Source: Nostoc punctiforme NIES-2108
GTDB taxonomy: Bacteria > Cyanobacteriota > Cyanobacteriia > Cyanobacteriales > Nostocaceae
Length of the DNA stretch: 56,931 bases
Reading direction: 5' to 3'
NCBI GenBank assembly: GCA_003326195.1
Contig: LXQE01000136.1
Span: forward strand, 186,020-242,950
The position numbers were made by a program, and so were the translations under genes. The notes under the pieces were generated by a model. The model saw only the letters and a program-made list of their open reading frames with translations, ran no database searches and was not told the DNA's origin. Numbering within the stretch: position 1 is the first letter of the stretch; each line of letters starts with the position of its first letter. Below are positions 28,083 through 36,548 of this stretch, piece after piece.

Positions 28083-30257
28083 ATGACCCCACCAATTGTT
28101 AAGCGCTATCTGATTGCTTTTGATAAATATAAGTGGATTGGACTAGCTAGTTTTGGTTTAGTTGTCGCCGGATCAACTGTGGTGGCTATGCAACCAGAGC
28201 CGCCTATTAGCTATATAGCATCCGGGGCACTTAGTTATAGTGGACCACCAGTTTCTTTCTCTACAACAGGTAATGAAATCCAACAGCAAGGAAAGGAACT
28301 GAATGAGGATGTTTTACTTTCAAACCAGATAATTGCAGGTGTGGCGGAGAAAGTTGGTGTCAAACCGAAACAACTCGGTGCAAGTCTTGCCCTTTCTCTA
28401 CCTAAAAAAAACGCTAAGAGTGGAGAATTAGAATCTCCTCTGTTTGAACTGAAATATGTAGATAGTGACGCCAAACGAGGCATACAGGTCTTGACGGAAT
28501 TGATGCAAGCAATGATCAAGTTGAGTAGTGACATCAATACTGGGCGATTACAAGCAATTATTCAAAAGATTAACGATCGCACACCACAAGCTAAACGGGA
28601 ATTGCAAATTGCTGAAAAAAAGCTAGAACAGTACGATCGCGTCGAGCGAACCGCAATCTTAGCAGCAGAGAATGGCAGCTTGTTAAGCGCCATTACTGCC
28701 AGCCAGAATCTCCAACGGCAAATTCAATTAACTATTTCTGGGGTTGATGGTCAAGTTCGCAGTTTACAAAATAAGTTAGGCTTAACAGTCGCACAAGCTT
28801 ATGTTTCTTCTGCTTTGAGTGCCGATCCAATTATTGGTAACTTACGAGCGCAAATTTATCAAAGTGAATCGCAAATCGCTGTACTCCGAAAAGATTTGCG
28901 GCCGGAACATCCAACGATGGTGCAGTTAATGCGTCAGAAACAAGCTGCTGAGGAATTACTACAACAACGTGCTGCTGAGGTTTTAGGTGGTGATGGAACG
29001 GCGGCTCCGCTTCAGGGTAGCGTTGCAGGTATTCGCACTCAAAGCAGCTTAGATCCAACACGCCAGCAATTGGCAAACCAAATGGTGTCTTTACAAACCC
29101 AAAGGGAGACACTACAACAACAACTAGCTCAAGAAATCCAACTAGAAGCGCGACTCCGGCGAGAGTATTCTCTGATACCTAATAAGCAATTAGAGCGATC
29201 GCGTTTAGAACAGGAGGTTGGACTCAAAAAAGCCATCTATGACCAAATGCAGGTGAAGCTAACCGATGCGAAAACCGCAGAGGCAGAAACTACTAGCAGC
29301 CTCAGCATTGCCAGACGCCCCGCAGTTACTGTCGATCCTAAACCTCCGAAGAGTGTGCCTATTACCCTGGCTGTGGGTGGTTTCTTAGGTCTATTGGTTG
29401 GTGGCGGTGTGATATTTTTGTTGGGAGCGCTGGAAGGCACTTTCAAAACCAGGGAGGATATCCGCGAGAGCCTCAAGCAACGGGAAGTGGTACTGTTGGG
29501 AGAATTGCCTTTAATGCCAGTTGATGATTTGGAGCCAGATGCTGTACCGGTAGTATTTTCCCAAGATTCTCCTTATTTAGAATTTTATGAAAAATTTCGT
29601 AGTAATATGCGCCGGATTGGTGGTAAAAACTTAAAGGTAGTATTGATTACTAGCACCAGTAGCCTAGAGGGTAAAACAGCAAGTGCTTATAATTTGGGTG
29701 TCGCTTCAGCCCGTGCTGGTAAAAGAACCTTGATTATCGAAACAGATTTGCGATCGCCTTCCCGTTGTGCATCCTTAAAAGTAATTCCTGACCCGGAAGC
29801 CACGATTGAACCCCTGCGTTATTACGCTAATTTGAGTGAGTGTATTCGTTTAGTTCCTGATATTGAAAATTTATACATTCTTCCCAGTCCTGGCCCAGTG
29901 CGGCATTCCGCTGCGATTCTTGAATCTAGCGAAATGCGGCGGCTGATAGAAGATGTCCGCGAACGTTTTGATTTAGTAATTTTAGATACTAGTCCACTCA
30001 GCATATCCAACGATCCTTTGTTAATTCAACCCTACAGCGATGGAATCGTACTAGTGGCGCGACCACACTATACACAAGAGAACATGCTAGGTGAAGCTAT
30101 CGATCAATTGGTTGAATCTGAACTGGGGTTATTGGGAGTAATTATCAATGGTGCTGATATCATCGTTTCTGTACCTGAAGAAGTTGCAAAATCATCAACA
30201 TTTATATCTGAGGTAGAACAATCAGAAGAAGTTTCAGCGAGTGCCAACAAAAACTAA
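28083..30257 (+). CDS. Wzc/GumC-like polysaccharide chain-length protein with BY-kinase-like domain
   Basis: 724 residues from ATG 28083 with GGAG about 10 nt upstream. A Wzz-type N-terminal region has a membrane helix (KWIGLASFGLVVAGSTVVAM), coiled-coil stretches (about residues 160-380) and a second membrane helix (VPITLAVGGFLGLLVGGGVI). The cytoplasmic C-terminal ATPase has Walker A STSSLEGKTASAYN, Walker A-prime IETDLRSP and Walker B LVILDTSPL. Walker A departs from the usual GEGKS/T (Leu replaces Gly), and no tyrosine cluster is present at the C-terminus (ends SEEVSASANKN). Chain-length control is likely; autophosphorylating kinase activity is doubtful. Confidence 0.88.
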   Translation: MTPPIVKRYLIAFDKYKWIGLASFGLVVAGSTVVAMQPEPPISYIASGALSYSGPPVSFSTTGNEIQQQGKELNEDVLLSNQIIAGVAEKVGVKPKQLGASLALSLPKKNAKSGELESPLFELKYVDSDAKRGIQVLTELMQAMIKLSSDINTGRLQAIIQKINDRTPQAKRELQIAEKKLEQYDRVERTAILAAENGSLLSAITASQNLQRQIQLTISGVDGQVRSLQNKLGLTVAQAYVSSALSADPIIGNLRAQIYQSESQIAVLRKDLRPEHPTMVQLMRQKQAAEELLQQRAAEVLGGDGTAAPLQGSVAGIRTQSSLDPTRQQLANQMVSLQTQRETLQQQLAQEIQLEARLRREYSLIPNKQLERSRLEQEVGLKKAIYDQMQVKLTDAKTAEAETTSSLSIARRPAVTVDPKPPKSVPITLAVGGFLGLLVGGGVIFLLGALEGTFKTREDIRESLKQREVVLLGELPLMPVDDLEPDAVPVVFSQDSPYLEFYEKFRSNMRRIGGKNLKVVLITSTSSLEGKTASAYNLGVASARAGKRTLIIETDLRSPSRCASLKVIPDPEATIEPLRYYANLSECIRLVPDIENLYILPSPGPVRHSAAILESSEMRRLIEDVRERFDLVILDTSPLSISNDPLLIQPYSDGIVLVARPHYTQENMLGEAIDQLVESELGLLGVIINGADIIVSVPEEVAKSSTFISEVEQSEEVSASANKN

Positions 30258-30412
30258 TAGTTTCAAATGTGGAAATTTTAATGCAGAGTATCGCATTGGC
30301 ATTGACGTTGGCGTTCGCTTTAACGTATCTGAAAAATATGAGTCTTGCAGAGAATAAGCAGAGAATTGAGAGGTAGCAAGTTTTTTGCTACGAGTTTCAG
30401 GAAATGCTGTAT

Positions 30413-31084
30413 TTAGTCGCGCCGAAACAAGCCAAATAGGGGAGCGAGAATTACCCCAAATACAAAACCACCGATGTGCGCCCAATATGCAACTCCACCA
30501 GTTTGTACGGTCATATTAGCGGCTGTTTGCAGGGTAGCAAGACCGGATATCACATTTTGCACAACAAAAATTCCAATTATAACTAGTGCTGGAACTCTGA
30601 TTGTGGTGATGAAAAACCCCAAAAATATTAAAGTCATGACTTGAGCGTGGGGAAAGCGGATAATGTACGCACCCAAAATCCCAGAAATTGCACCACTTGC
30701 ACCCAAAGAAGGAATCTCAGAATTCATCCCAATAAACCATTGGCACAAGGCAGCTAAAGCACCACACGCCAAATAAAAAATCAGATATTTGGCATGACCT
30801 AATCGATCTTCAATATTGTTGCCAAAAACCCAGAGAAACACCATATTTGAGATTAAGTGCCACCAACCACCATGTAAGAATTGCGACGTAAATAACGTTA
30901 TCCACTCTCCATTCAAATTGGTGGTTAACTCTTGAGGTACTACTGCATACTCACTTAAAAACTGACTCAATTGTGGATGTGACAGGCTCACCTCGTGAAT
31001 AAAAACTAAAACATTCATGCCAATTAACCCATAGGTGAAATACGGAGTAATTCGCGTCGGATTTTCATCGTAGAGGGGAAACAC
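30413..31084 (-). CDS. Rhomboid family intramembrane serine protease (copy 1)
   Basis: 223 residues from GTG 31084 (MFPLYDENPTRITPYFTYGLIG), chosen because AGGA lies about 9 nt upstream and the N-terminus then matches its neighbour; a TTG at 31117 is a poor alternative. The catalytic serine is in GASGAISGILGAYI and the catalytic histidine in YWAHIGGFVFGV. Six or so membrane segments are visible. It cleaves membrane proteins within the bilayer; the substrate is unknown. It lies 126 nt downstream of a paralogue in the same direction. Confidence 0.93.
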   Translation of the reverse strand: MFPLYDENPTRITPYFTYGLIGMNVLVFIHEVSLSHPQLSQFLSEYAVVPQELTTNLNGEWITLFTSQFLHGGWWHLISNMVFLWVFGNNIEDRLGHAKYLIFYLACGALAALCQWFIGMNSEIPSLGASGAISGILGAYIIRFPHAQVMTLIFLGFFITTIRVPALVIIGIFVVQNVISGLATLQTAANMTVQTGGVAYWAHIGGFVFGVILAPLFGLFRRD

Positions 31085-31210
31085 AGGTGTTTTTCCTAAA
31101 TTATTGACTAACTGCAATATAGCTTGTAAGGCTAGCAGTTGCGAAGGTTAAACAATTTCACCTATTAAATTAATCAGGATAATTGAGGGTAACAAAGATA
31201 CGATAAAAAA

Positions 31211-31930
31211 TTACTTATACCAAGATTCTTCCTGGGATTTATCACTAAATAAACCCAACAGTGGGCCGAGAATTGCCCCAAAGATAAACCCGCCGGCATG
31301 GGCCCAGTAGGCAATACCACCACTTTCCATACCGATGTTGGTACGTGCTTCCAGGCTGGTAAGTCCGTAGAAGGCTTGTTCGAGAAACCAGAATCCTAAA
31401 AAGAAATATGCGGGGACGCGAAAAGTCGGGAAGAAAAACCCTAGAGGTACTACGCCGAGAACTTCAGCGTTGGGGAAGCGAAGAATGTATGCACCCATGA
31501 CACCTGCGATCGCACCACTTGCACCTAAAGAAGGAATGCTAGAATCTTGAGCGAAGAACCACTGAGTCAAAGATGCCAAAACACCGCAAGATAAATAAAA
31601 CAGTAAATATTTGGCATGACCTAACTTATCTTCAACGTTGTTACCAAAAATCCAGAGAAACAACATATTGCCAGCTAAATGCAAGAAACCGCCGTGCAAA
31701 AATTGTGAAGTAATCAAAGTTGCCCACTCTGGTACTGGTTGATGTACAGAGATACCAGCGAAGCTTAAAGTCAGTTCTCGTGGAACTACAGCCGCAAGGT
31801 GTAGAAACCCATTTAATGCTTGGGGAGGAAGATTTGCTTCATAAAGAAAAGCAAGGACGTTGACAGCAATCAGCCCATAAGTTACGTAAGGCGTGATTTT
31901 TGTCGGATTATTATCTCTAATGGGAACCAC
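31211..31930 (-). CDS. Rhomboid family intramembrane serine protease (copy 2)
   Basis: 239 residues from GTG 31930, with AGGA about 10 nt upstream. The catalytic Ser is in GASGAIAGVMGAYILRFP and the His in YWAHAGGFIFGAILGP. It is about 60 percent similar by eye to the downstream rhomboid, including NPTKITPYVTYGL and LITSQFLHGGFLHLAGNMLFLW, which points to a tandem duplication followed by divergence. This copy carries an additional segment after LSFAGISVHQPVPEW in the first loop. Confidence 0.93.
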   Translation of the reverse strand: MVPIRDNNPTKITPYVTYGLIAVNVLAFLYEANLPPQALNGFLHLAAVVPRELTLSFAGISVHQPVPEWATLITSQFLHGGFLHLAGNMLFLWIFGNNVEDKLGHAKYLLFYLSCGVLASLTQWFFAQDSSIPSLGASGAIAGVMGAYILRFPNAEVLGVVPLGFFFPTFRVPAYFFLGFWFLEQAFYGLTSLEARTNIGMESGGIAYWAHAGGFIFGAILGPLLGLFSDKSQEESWYK

Positions 31931-32023
31931 GAGCGTTTTTTCCTGAGTTTAAGACAGCAATTCTACAATACGGAATTTTGTAAGTAGTTTCTTCTACCTC
32001 GTGGATGGATCTGGCTTTGAGAC

Positions 32024-32812
32024 TTAAAAACCGAAAGCCAAAAAACCACCATCGACAGTGATACATTGTCCAGTGATGAAAGATGCCGCAGGCATACAAA
32101 GAAATGCTACTAAACCCGCTACTTCTTCTGGCTGACCAACTCTTCCCATAGGTGTTTGGGACAGAACTAATTTGAGAAAATCTTGGTTATCGAGTACAGA
32201 CTCGGTTAAAGGAGTGCGAATAGCCCAAGGTGCTACGGTATTTACCCTAATTTGATCGCAAGCCCATTCAACTGATAGCGATCGCGTCAGTTGATTTATA
32301 GCCGCTTTAGTCATACCATAAGGAGCGCCTGTACGGTTCGAGACTAAACCCGCCACAGAACTTATATTCACAATGCTGCTATTTTCTCTATTTTGCAATA
32401 GAGGGTAAAATAGACGGCACATCTCAAAAATTGATATCTGGTTTGTCTGGATGATGAACTGATATTCAGCAGCTGTGTAGTCTAGTACTTTTTTGCTGAT
32501 ATTGGTTCCCACATTATTAACCAGGATGTCTAATTTATCCCAGGTTTTGCCAACCTGCTCAAAAATGGCTTGTCGCCCCTCAGCAGTTGCAACATCTGCC
32601 GTAATTCCATAAGCAGGTAATCCTAATTCTCGCCAGATAATTAGTTGTTGGTCAACATCTTGAGAACTCCGTGCCACAATGATGACTTCTGCACCTAGAG
32701 ATAAGAACTCATTGGCAACAGCTAGTCCAATGCCTTTGGTCGCACCTGTAATCAGTGCTTTCTTTCCTGTAAGTGTCCAGCGTAGACTTAGCCTTCCGTA
32801 GGCATCACTCAT
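32024..32812 (-). CDS. Short-chain dehydrogenase/reductase, tropinone-reductase-like
   Basis: 262 residues. The Rossmann nucleotide motif is [19 protein letters not shown] (TGxxxGIG), followed by [13 protein letters not shown] and the catalytic SVAGLV...YGMTKAA (Ser, Tyr, Lys). The end [10 protein letters not shown] and [18 protein letters not shown] is typical of SDR enzymes of the tropinone-reductase-like group. An Arg in IVARSS suggests NADPH use. The substrate is unknown. The first residues (SDAYGRLSL) come from a dispersed 24-bp repeat at 32782-32805, so the N-terminus may be a recent addition. Confidence 0.9.
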   Translation of the reverse strand: MSDAYGRLSLRWTLTGKKALITGATKGIGLAVANEFLSLGAEVIIVARSSQDVDQQLIIWRELGLPAYGITADVATAEGRQAIFEQVGKTWDKLDILVNNVGTNISKKVLDYTAAEYQFIIQTNQISIFEMCRLFYPLLQNRENSSIVNISSVAGLVSNRTGAPYGMTKAAINQLTRSLSVEWACDQIRVNTVAPWAIRTPLTESVLDNQDFLKLVLSQTPMGRVGQPEEVAGLVAFLCMPAASFITGQCITVDGGFLAFGF

Positions 32813-32964
32813 TTGTAATTTTGCGGATTTTTTATTTTCAAGGTATCAGTTTAAGAGTTTATCTTGTAAGTGCCCAATGAGATCGCTTTTTATAGTAATG
32901 TAGGCGATCGCAATCCCTAAACCATTTACCGCATCTGATTCCAATTCAGTAGCGGATCAAACCT

Positions 32965-33585
32965 ATGTTTTTTTCAAATTCTCTGGAAAATCAACTCCAG
33001 CGCTGGAACGAAACCATTCGCAATCAACCGAAAAATCCTAATGCTTACATTCGTCGAGGCATGGTTAACTTTCAACTGGCCAAGATTGATGAATCTATTC
33101 AAGATTTCGACATAGCAGAGCAATTGGATGCCCGTATCAAACCTTACCTCTGGCAACGGGGATTATCGTATTATTACGCAGAAAGATTTGCTGAGGGCGC
33201 TGAACAATTTGAAATAGATTTGACCGTAAATGCTCAAGATGTAGAAGAAACAGTATGGCGATATCTCTGCATAGCTCGTTCGTTAGGTGTTGAAGAGGCG
33301 CGTAATTCTTTACTAACTGTCAAAAATGACCCTCGAAGTGTTATGCAGCGCGTATATGATTTGTATGCGGGAGATTGTACGCCAAATGATGTTTTAAGTG
33401 TTGGTGAATCAGAAGGTATAAAGGGGAATTTTTATAGTCATCTTTACTTGGGATTATATTACGAAGTCGAGAATAATGTTGATTTGGCTCATGAATATAT
33501 AGTGAAAGCTGCTGATAATTACAAAATTGATGATTATATGTGGTATTTAGCGCAGGTACATAAAAAATTACGAGGGTGGATATAG
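32965..33585 (+). CDS. TPR-repeat protein
   Basis: 206 residues with at least three tetratricopeptide-like units: AYIRRGMVNFQLAKIDESIQ, YLWQRGLSYYYAERFAEGAE and FYSHLYLGLYYEVENNVDLA. It has no signal peptide and no enzymatic domain. Proteins of this form in algae and cyanobacteria are uncharacterised. It starts at ATG 32965 with a weak ribosome-binding site and converges with the following membrane-protein gene, whose stop is 3 nt away. Confidence 0.8.
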   Translation: MFFSNSLENQLQRWNETIRNQPKNPNAYIRRGMVNFQLAKIDESIQDFDIAEQLDARIKPYLWQRGLSYYYAERFAEGAEQFEIDLTVNAQDVEETVWRYLCIARSLGVEEARNSLLTVKNDPRSVMQRVYDLYAGDCTPNDVLSVGESEGIKGNFYSHLYLGLYYEVENNVDLAHEYIVKAADNYKIDDYMWYLAQVHKKLRGWI

Positions 33586-33588
33586 TGC

Positions 33589-34185
33589 TTATAGTGACAG
33601 ATGTAGCACTCTTCGACAAATGTTGACTATACCATGCACAATTCCTAAAATTGCACCGATGTAAAGTCCAATATGGATTCTCCAAACCAACATAAATTTG
33701 GAAACTTCTGCTGGCTGAACGACTGGCGTAATCTGATCGGCAAAGAAGGGAAATTGAAAATAATAAAATATGAATCCTGCGATCTGAGCAACTAAAATTG
33801 CCCAAGTAATCGGATACCGTGCCATTTTAAGTAATTGACGATAAGACAAAGGTAACTTTCGTCTCTGATTAACCAAGAGAAATATGCCGTAACTTAAAAA
33901 ACCAGCAAAAAACCCCGCCTGAAATCCAACCTCACTGACTTCCCAGCGAAAACTAGAATCATAAGGAATATTTTTGAAGTAATAAAAGTAAGCAGGTGAG
34001 AGAGTACAGGTAATCTGATCGTTAACGATACCAAACCCAGCACCGATTAAACCGGACACGATTAAAAACGAGTATTCCTGAAGTTTTGTCGGTTTTGTTG
34101 GATTACGCCAGTAGTCTACCGCTACAATCAAACCCATCAGCAAAAACAAAATCAGCAGTCGATATTGATATGGGATATTTTGCAT
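33589..34185 (-). CDS. Hypothetical membrane protein
   Basis: 198 residues with about five predicted membrane segments: LLILFLLMGLIVAVDYW, FLIVSGLIGAGFGIVND, FQAGFFAGFLSYGIFLLVN, WAILVAQIAGFIFYYFQF and IGLYIGAILGIVHGIVNI. No known family motif was recognised. Good codon structure and an ATG start support a real gene. It lies at the border of the toxin-antitoxin island. Confidence 0.65.
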   Translation of the reverse strand: MQNIPYQYRLLILFLLMGLIVAVDYWRNPTKPTKLQEYSFLIVSGLIGAGFGIVNDQITCTLSPAYFYYFKNIPYDSSFRWEVSEVGFQAGFFAGFLSYGIFLLVNQRRKLPLSYRQLLKMARYPITWAILVAQIAGFIFYYFQFPFFADQITPVVQPAEVSKFMLVWRIHIGLYIGAILGIVHGIVNICRRVLHLSL

Positions 34186-34317
34186 AAGACAATTGGTTTA
34201 ATCCAAAATTAGCCTTTCAGGAAGTGTGACTATTTACAACTTATTCAGAATTTTCACCATTGTATGCGAAGCATCTGTGGAGATAGCGTGAAATTCAAAG
34301 ATTGACTATCTATCATG

Positions 34318-34479
34318 TCAATTTTCGGTTGCTTCAGTTTCAAACTGCACTTGTCTGTACAAATGGGCGTAGGCGTAGCCCGTCGTAGACATCGCAATTT
34401 CCACATCTACAGATTCCAGCCGCAATATATCGTCCAAATTATACTCCGACAGCACCCATTTCCCCTGTTCGTTACGCAT
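34318..34479 (-). pseudogene. Remnant of the C-terminal part of a Uma2-family gene
   Basis: A 53-codon frame starts in the TAATG overlap with the vapC stop: MRNEQGKWVLSEYNLDDILR, then ESVDVEIAM, HLYRQVQFETEATEN, stop. Cyanobacterial Uma2 proteins often end with a segment like this, and the rest of such a protein is absent. A 24-bp dispersed repeat (34369-34392) interrupts it in frame, adding about eight residues. It may still be translated by coupling to vapC but looks like a remnant. Confidence 0.55.
34369..34392. repeat. 24-bp dispersed repeat (copy A, orientation reverse)
   Basis: GTAGGCGTAGCCC followed by GTCGTAGACAT. The reverse complement is nearly identical (one difference) to 35199-35222. 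It sits inside a Uma2-tail remnant immediately next to AAATGGGC, as does the other copy but in opposite orientation. Confidence 0.75.
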
Positions 34480-34862
34480 TACCACATCCTCTGAACAGAA
34501 TAAGCATCGAATTTTTTATCCCTGCTAATAATAATTAAGGAGTGATTGATAGCCTGTGCAATCAACATTCGGTCAAATGGATCGCCATGATGTAGCGCGA
34601 GATTCCGAACTTGAACTGTATCGGCAAAAGATAGCGGAAGTATGAGAATATCTGAAGCGTCGATTGCAGCACCTATTGTTTCATAGCTCTGTTGAAGCGA
34701 TAATTTGCCAAGGTTCAACTTGATGGCAATTTCCCAAAGACTAACGATACTGAGATAAACGATATCTGCACTATTGATCATCATCCTCAGATTATCTGGA
34801 AGGCTGGAGTCATTTTCAGTTAACCAGATAAAGGCATGAGTATCTAAAAGGAAACCACTCAT
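34479..34862 (-). CDS. vapC: VapC-like PIN-domain toxin
   Basis: 127 residues. The PIN-domain RNase fold carries the acidic residues in LLDTHAFIWL (Asp7), VSLWEIAIK (Glu) and GDPFDRMLIAQA (Asp), followed by ISRDKKFDAY. It probably cleaves RNA and is neutralised by the protein encoded just upstream, whose stop overlaps this start by 4 nt (ATGA). Closest in form to VapC proteins paired with DUF2281 antitoxins. Confidence 0.9.
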   Translation of the reverse strand: MSGFLLDTHAFIWLTENDSSLPDNLRMMINSADIVYLSIVSLWEIAIKLNLGKLSLQQSYETIGAAIDASDILILPLSFADTVQVRNLALHHGDPFDRMLIAQAINHSLIIISRDKKFDAYSVQRMW

Positions 34863-35089
34863 TCCATATATTCCTTAAAAACTTCAAGAGGTTCATCAAA
34901 GTCATCAGGCAGAGGTAAAACAAAAGTTCCTTTTAAGATGCCAGAACGACGCTTTTTTTGTTGTAAACTTTCCTGAGAAACAGCCTTTGAATAATTCTCA
35001 ACTAAATATTTGGCATAATGCAAGAGTTCTTGTTTAAGTGATTCTGGCATCTGATCTAGTGTTTGTAAAATTTCTGCATCAATAGCCAT
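34859..35089 (-). CDS. DUF2281-type antitoxin of the VapBC-like module
   Basis: 76 residues. The N-terminal helix region ILQTLDQMPESLKQELLHYA and the C-terminal tail LPLPDDFDEPLEVFKEYME match the DUF2281 antitoxin pattern, in which the tail blocks the toxin. It overlaps vapC by 4 nt, so translation is coupled. ATG start with AGGAGAA upstream. Confidence 0.85.
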   Translation of the reverse strand: MAIDAEILQTLDQMPESLKQELLHYAKYLVENYSKAVSQESLQQKKRRSGILKGTFVLPLPDDFDEPLEVFKEYME

Positions 35090-35149
35090 GATTTCTCCTG
35101 AGAGGTTCTTCTACTTGTAATTTTAGGGGAATTTCTGGAAGGGATTTTA

Positions 35150-35222
35150 TTTTTCGGTGGCTTCGGTTTCAAACTGCACTTTGCAGTACAAATGGGCTAT
35201 GTCTACGACGGGCTATGCCTAC
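35150..35222. repeat. Uma2-tail duplicate plus 24-bp dispersed repeat (copy B)
   Basis: 35150-35197 repeats, with about seven changes, the 48 nt at 34321-34368 (reverse reading ends VQFETEATE, stop). It is followed by the 24-bp element at 35199-35222 in the opposite orientation from copy A. The duplicate lies upstream of the antitoxin gene, so the two copies bracket the module. Confidence 0.7.
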
Positions 35223-35318
35223 GCACACTGTGTCAGAATCGCTATTGTATGTAGGCGATGATGCTTATCAGAAGTAGTATGTGCTTTTCAGATGTGTAGG
35301 AAATTAGGCGATCGCCTC

Positions 35319-35888
35319 CTAGACTTTTCGCAATAATTCCATAATTGCGATCGCACAATCAGGGAAAGCTAAAGGTGAAATTGTCACATCCTCTGCAAGT
35401 ATGCTCTCACTATGATAGCCGTCTGGACTGGGAAGACGATACATATACAACTTGCGTCCATTCACATCTAAAATCCAGTACTCAATAATACCTGATTTAG
35501 CATAAGCGATCGCTTTTACTTCTCGATCATATTTGAGACTGGAATCAGCTATTTCAATCAGTAAAAACACTTCGGAAGCATTGGGATGGTGATCTTCATA
35601 ATCTAATGGATTCAGCTTCACCACTGAAATATCTGGCTCTGGTTCAGAATAATCATCAAGTTGTACTGGTGACTGGATTCTTAATAAAACTTTGTCACCC
35701 AAACGTTGACGTAATAACCTTTCTGTGCGGGTAATTGCTGATTCGTGAGCAGTACCTTTTGCTGACATTCTGATAATTTGTCCCGCGATTAATTCTAAGC
35801 GTTCTTCAGGATGAAAAATCCCCATTTCCGCCATTTGGTGATACTCTTGAACACTAATTAGGCGAATATTGGTCAGCATAAGATTCAC
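35319..35888 (-). CDS. Uma2 family protein (DUF820)
   Basis: 189 residues from GTG 35888 with AGGAAG about 5 nt upstream; an ATG at 35879 is the alternative. Uma2 motifs: ISVQEYHQMAEMGIFHPEER, ELIAGQIIRMSAKGTAHE, EPEPDISVVKLNPLDYEDHH, VFLLIEIADSSLKYDREVKA and IIEYWILDVNGRKLYMYR. The start codon and its ribosome-binding site lie within a duplicated copy of the uvrB 3-prime end (35881-35935), so this gene may have been placed behind a borrowed translation start. Confidence 0.88.
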   Translation of the reverse strand: MNLMLTNIRLISVQEYHQMAEMGIFHPEERLELIAGQIIRMSAKGTAHESAITRTERLLRQRLGDKVLLRIQSPVQLDDYSEPEPDISVVKLNPLDYEDHHPNASEVFLLIEIADSSLKYDREVKAIAYAKSGIIEYWILDVNGRKLYMYRLPSPDGYHSESILAEDVTISPLAFPDCAIAIMELLRKV

Positions 35889-35935
35889 GTTAACTTCCTA
35901 ACATTTTATCCCGCAGATGCTTAATGTGATGTGCA
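35881..35935. repeat. Direct repeat copy 1: duplicated 3-prime end of uvrB
   Basis: AGATTCACGTTAAC...CATTTTATCCCGCAGATG...TTAATG matches 36549-36603 at about 85 percent. On the reverse strand it reads [13 protein letters not shown], compared with [13 protein letters not shown] in uvrB. Together the copies bracket the RelE/ParE module. Confidence 0.8.
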
Positions 35936-36023
35936 AGCGGTTTGTTACGCCGCCGCGATCGCCGCAATATGCAACAATAGCAAGTAAAACAGTAAGAGCA
36001 GTTCTCACTAACCATCATCCCCT

Positions 36024-36239
36024 ATGCAAGTTAAAGACATGACCATCGAAGAACTCAAGCTTCTGATTCAAGAAACTGTTGCCGAAACGATTCAATCTCT
36101 ATTGGTTGATCCCGATGAAGGGAAACAAATAAAGCCAGAAGTGAAACAGCAACTACTCGACTCCCTACAACGTACTCAATCTGGAGAACGTGGAATTTCT
36201 GCTGAGGAAGTAGCAAAAAACCTGGGATTGTCCTGGTAA
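36024..36239 (+). CDS. Putative antitoxin of the RelE/ParE module
   Basis: 71 residues: MTIEELKLLIQETVAETIQS, then QLLDSLQRTQSGERGISAEE and VAKNLGLSW. It is a small acidic protein without a known domain that I can name, but it lies immediately before a RelE/ParE toxin and its stop overlaps the toxin start (TAATG). This is the usual antitoxin-first order. Confidence 0.72.
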   Translation: MQVKDMTIEELKLLIQETVAETIQSLLVDPDEGKQIKPEVKQQLLDSLQRTQSGERGISAEEVAKNLGLSW

Positions 36240-36499
36240 TGAGCTACGAGATCGAATTTAAATCAGAGGCGACTATCGGCTTTGAAACTCTCACCTCAAC
36301 TATTCAAGAGCGCATCCTGCGTAAAATTCGCTGGTTGTCTGAGAACTTTGAGGACTTAACCCCTCAACCTTTGAGTGCTGATTTAAGCGGTTTGTTCAAA
36401 CTCAGAATTGGTGACTACCGGGTTATTTATTCCTTTGATACTGAAGTACAACTTATTACAATTCATCAAGTTGGGCATCGCCGTGATATTTACAATTAA
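36239..36499 (+). CDS. RelE/ParE family toxin
   Basis: 86 residues: YEIEFKSEATIGFETLTSTI, then RIGDYRVIYSFDTEVQLITI and HQVGHRRDIYN. The beta-strand LRIGDYRVIY and the terminal HRRDIY are hallmark parts of RelE/ParE toxins. Whether it cuts mRNA on ribosomes or targets gyrase cannot be told. Translation is coupled to the gene upstream. Confidence 0.9.
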   Translation: MSYEIEFKSEATIGFETLTSTIQERILRKIRWLSENFEDLTPQPLSADLSGLFKLRIGDYRVIYSFDTEVQLITIHQVGHRRDIYN

Positions 36500-36548
36500 C
36501 AATCGGTCATCAGTTTATCCTCAATCACACTCCAATTGAAGACTCAGT

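Noticed and set aside
33341..33805. 154-codon reverse frame across the TPR gene end
   Set aside because: Antisense to the TPR gene and to the membrane-protein end; low-complexity translation.
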